From JBPCPM01 sp050999155 (lineage in GTDB: Bacteria > Actinomycetota > Thermoleophilia > Solirubrobacterales > 70-9), in contig JBPCPM010000006.1 of the NCBI GenBank assembly GCA_050999155.1, forward strand, positions 1 through 61,556: a stretch of 61,556 nucleotides of DNA. The letters are read 5' to 3'. Both the position numbers and the translations under genes were made by a program. How positions within the stretch are numbered: position 1 is the first letter of the stretch; each line of letters opens with the position of its first letter. Under the pieces are notes generated by a model. That model did not search any database, was not told the origin of the DNA, and worked only from the letters and a program-made list of their open reading frames with translations. This document shows, one piece after another, positions 61,208 through 61,556 of this stretch.

Positions 61208-61318
61208 CACTCCCGAGTGTCCGATTTCGTGGTCATTGACCACAAAATCAGGCACTCAGCGTGCCCTGCCGATCGAGTACCTGATCGTGCGGTCATTGAC
61301 CGCGGTATCGGGCACTCG
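61208..61318. repeat. tandem pair of 45-nt palindromic repeats (copy pair 2)
   Basis: Units lie at 61214-61258 and 61274-61318, again 60 nt apart. Arms are CGAGTGTCCGAT with ATCAGGCACTCA, and CGAGTACCTGAT with ATCGGGCACTCG. The centres GGTCATTGACC continue the symmetry, so each unit can fold into a single hairpin of about 20 bp. CACTC at 61208 precedes the first unit, just as in pair 1. The array is 40 nt upstream of lysS. Confidence 0.75.
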
Positions 61319-61556
61319 GCGTGGCCGTTGCCGTTGCCGTTGAGCCTGCCGGCAGCTCGCGCTCGACACGGGAGGCCGGGGCGGGCCGCAGGGTGCGGGC
61401 CGGGTGGTCCTGGACCAAGCGAGACGGTGCCGACGGACGGCGCCGCGTGGCAGCGCCACGCAAGCCGGCCGGAGGTGCCGTATCGCGCAGCGTCCAGGGC
61501 CACCAGGCACATGCCCCGAAGCCCCCCCCCGCCTCCCCCTCCGACCCCGCTCTCCC
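61319..61556. other. non-coding end of window with low-complexity C-run
   Basis: No gene is supported between the repeats and the window edge. There is a triple GCCGTT (near 61324) and a run of about ten C (near 61520) beside CCTCCCCCTCC, a place where base counts may be unreliable. Confidence 0.4.

Overview
This is a very GC-rich (roughly 70% or more) chromosomal window packed with housekeeping and accessory genes. There is no sign of phage, plasmid, insertion sequence or CRISPR. The gene content points to a deep-branching actinobacterium, most likely class Thermoleophilia (Solirubrobacterales, such as Conexibacter or Patulibacter relatives). Supporting features are a radA / disA / carD / ispD / ispF / cysS / rlmB neighbourhood, a SigH-type sigma factor, CarD, ClpC, GTG starts and many leaderless-looking starts. 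The taxon is an inference from gene families and base composition; there is no 16S rRNA here.

Layout. 1-6.0 kb: small helical protein, YihY/BrkB membrane protein, thiolase, membrane-anchored coiled coil, 3-hydroxyacyl-CoA dehydrogenase, CNNM/CorC-type CBS membrane protein, pterin dehydratase. 6.0-10.1 kb: cobalamin-binding-type protein, GT4 glycosyltransferase, rhomboid protease with zinc-finger head, DUF4383-like protein with helix-hairpin-helix tail. 10.1-13.0 kb (minus): a probable operon of a small protein, a single-ORF PlsC-GpsA fusion, an ECF sigma factor and a small membrane protein. 13.1-19.8 kb: LPxTG metallophosphoesterase, tRNA-Thr(TGT), TPR-bearing Ser/Thr kinase, RNase D, MscS channel. 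20.0-26.2 kb: glutamate synthase gltB-gltD. 26.2-31.1 kb: lipoprotein followed by an orphan cluster related to methylamine-dehydrogenase maturation (MauE-MauD fusion, MauA-like light chain, MauF with an extra domain). 31.2-37.8 kb: small protein, SigH-like sigma factor, RlmB, CysS, SCP2-hydrolase fusion, acyltransferase, SRPBCC protein. 37.8-43.5 kb (mostly minus): acyl-CoA synthetase, IspF, PHP phosphatase, IspD, CarD, DisA. 43.6-51.1 kb: cytochrome P450, RadA, membrane protein, CDGSH protein, O-methyltransferase, ClpC. 51.5-53.7 kb: a coiled-coil protein gene with two apparent frameshifts. 53.8-59.6 kb: a complete mrpABCDEFG Na+/H+ antiporter operon. 59.6-61.2 kb: lysS.

The most unusual content is the Mau-like cluster. 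A twin-arginine, ten-cysteine, MauA-like small subunit is encoded between a MauE-MauD fusion and a MauF that carries a propeller-like tail. No heavy chain gene is present, and one of the two tryptophans needed for the TTQ cofactor appears to be replaced by tyrosine. Other points of interest are the PlsC-GpsA fusion, two tandem pairs of 45-nt palindromes with an identical 60-nt period placed just upstream of lysS and a CDGSH gene, a large nested inverted repeat after the Mau-like cluster, and a widespread TAnnnT box 6-10 nt before start codons that suggests many leaderless mRNAs.

How the genes work together: IspD/IspF (isoprenoid precursors), PlsC-GpsA and the second acyltransferase (phospholipid synthesis), GltBD (nitrogen assimilation), Mrp and MscS (ion and osmotic homeostasis), RadA/DisA/CarD/ClpC (genome and stress maintenance), and thiolase, HAD and acyl-CoA synthetase (acyl-CoA metabolism).
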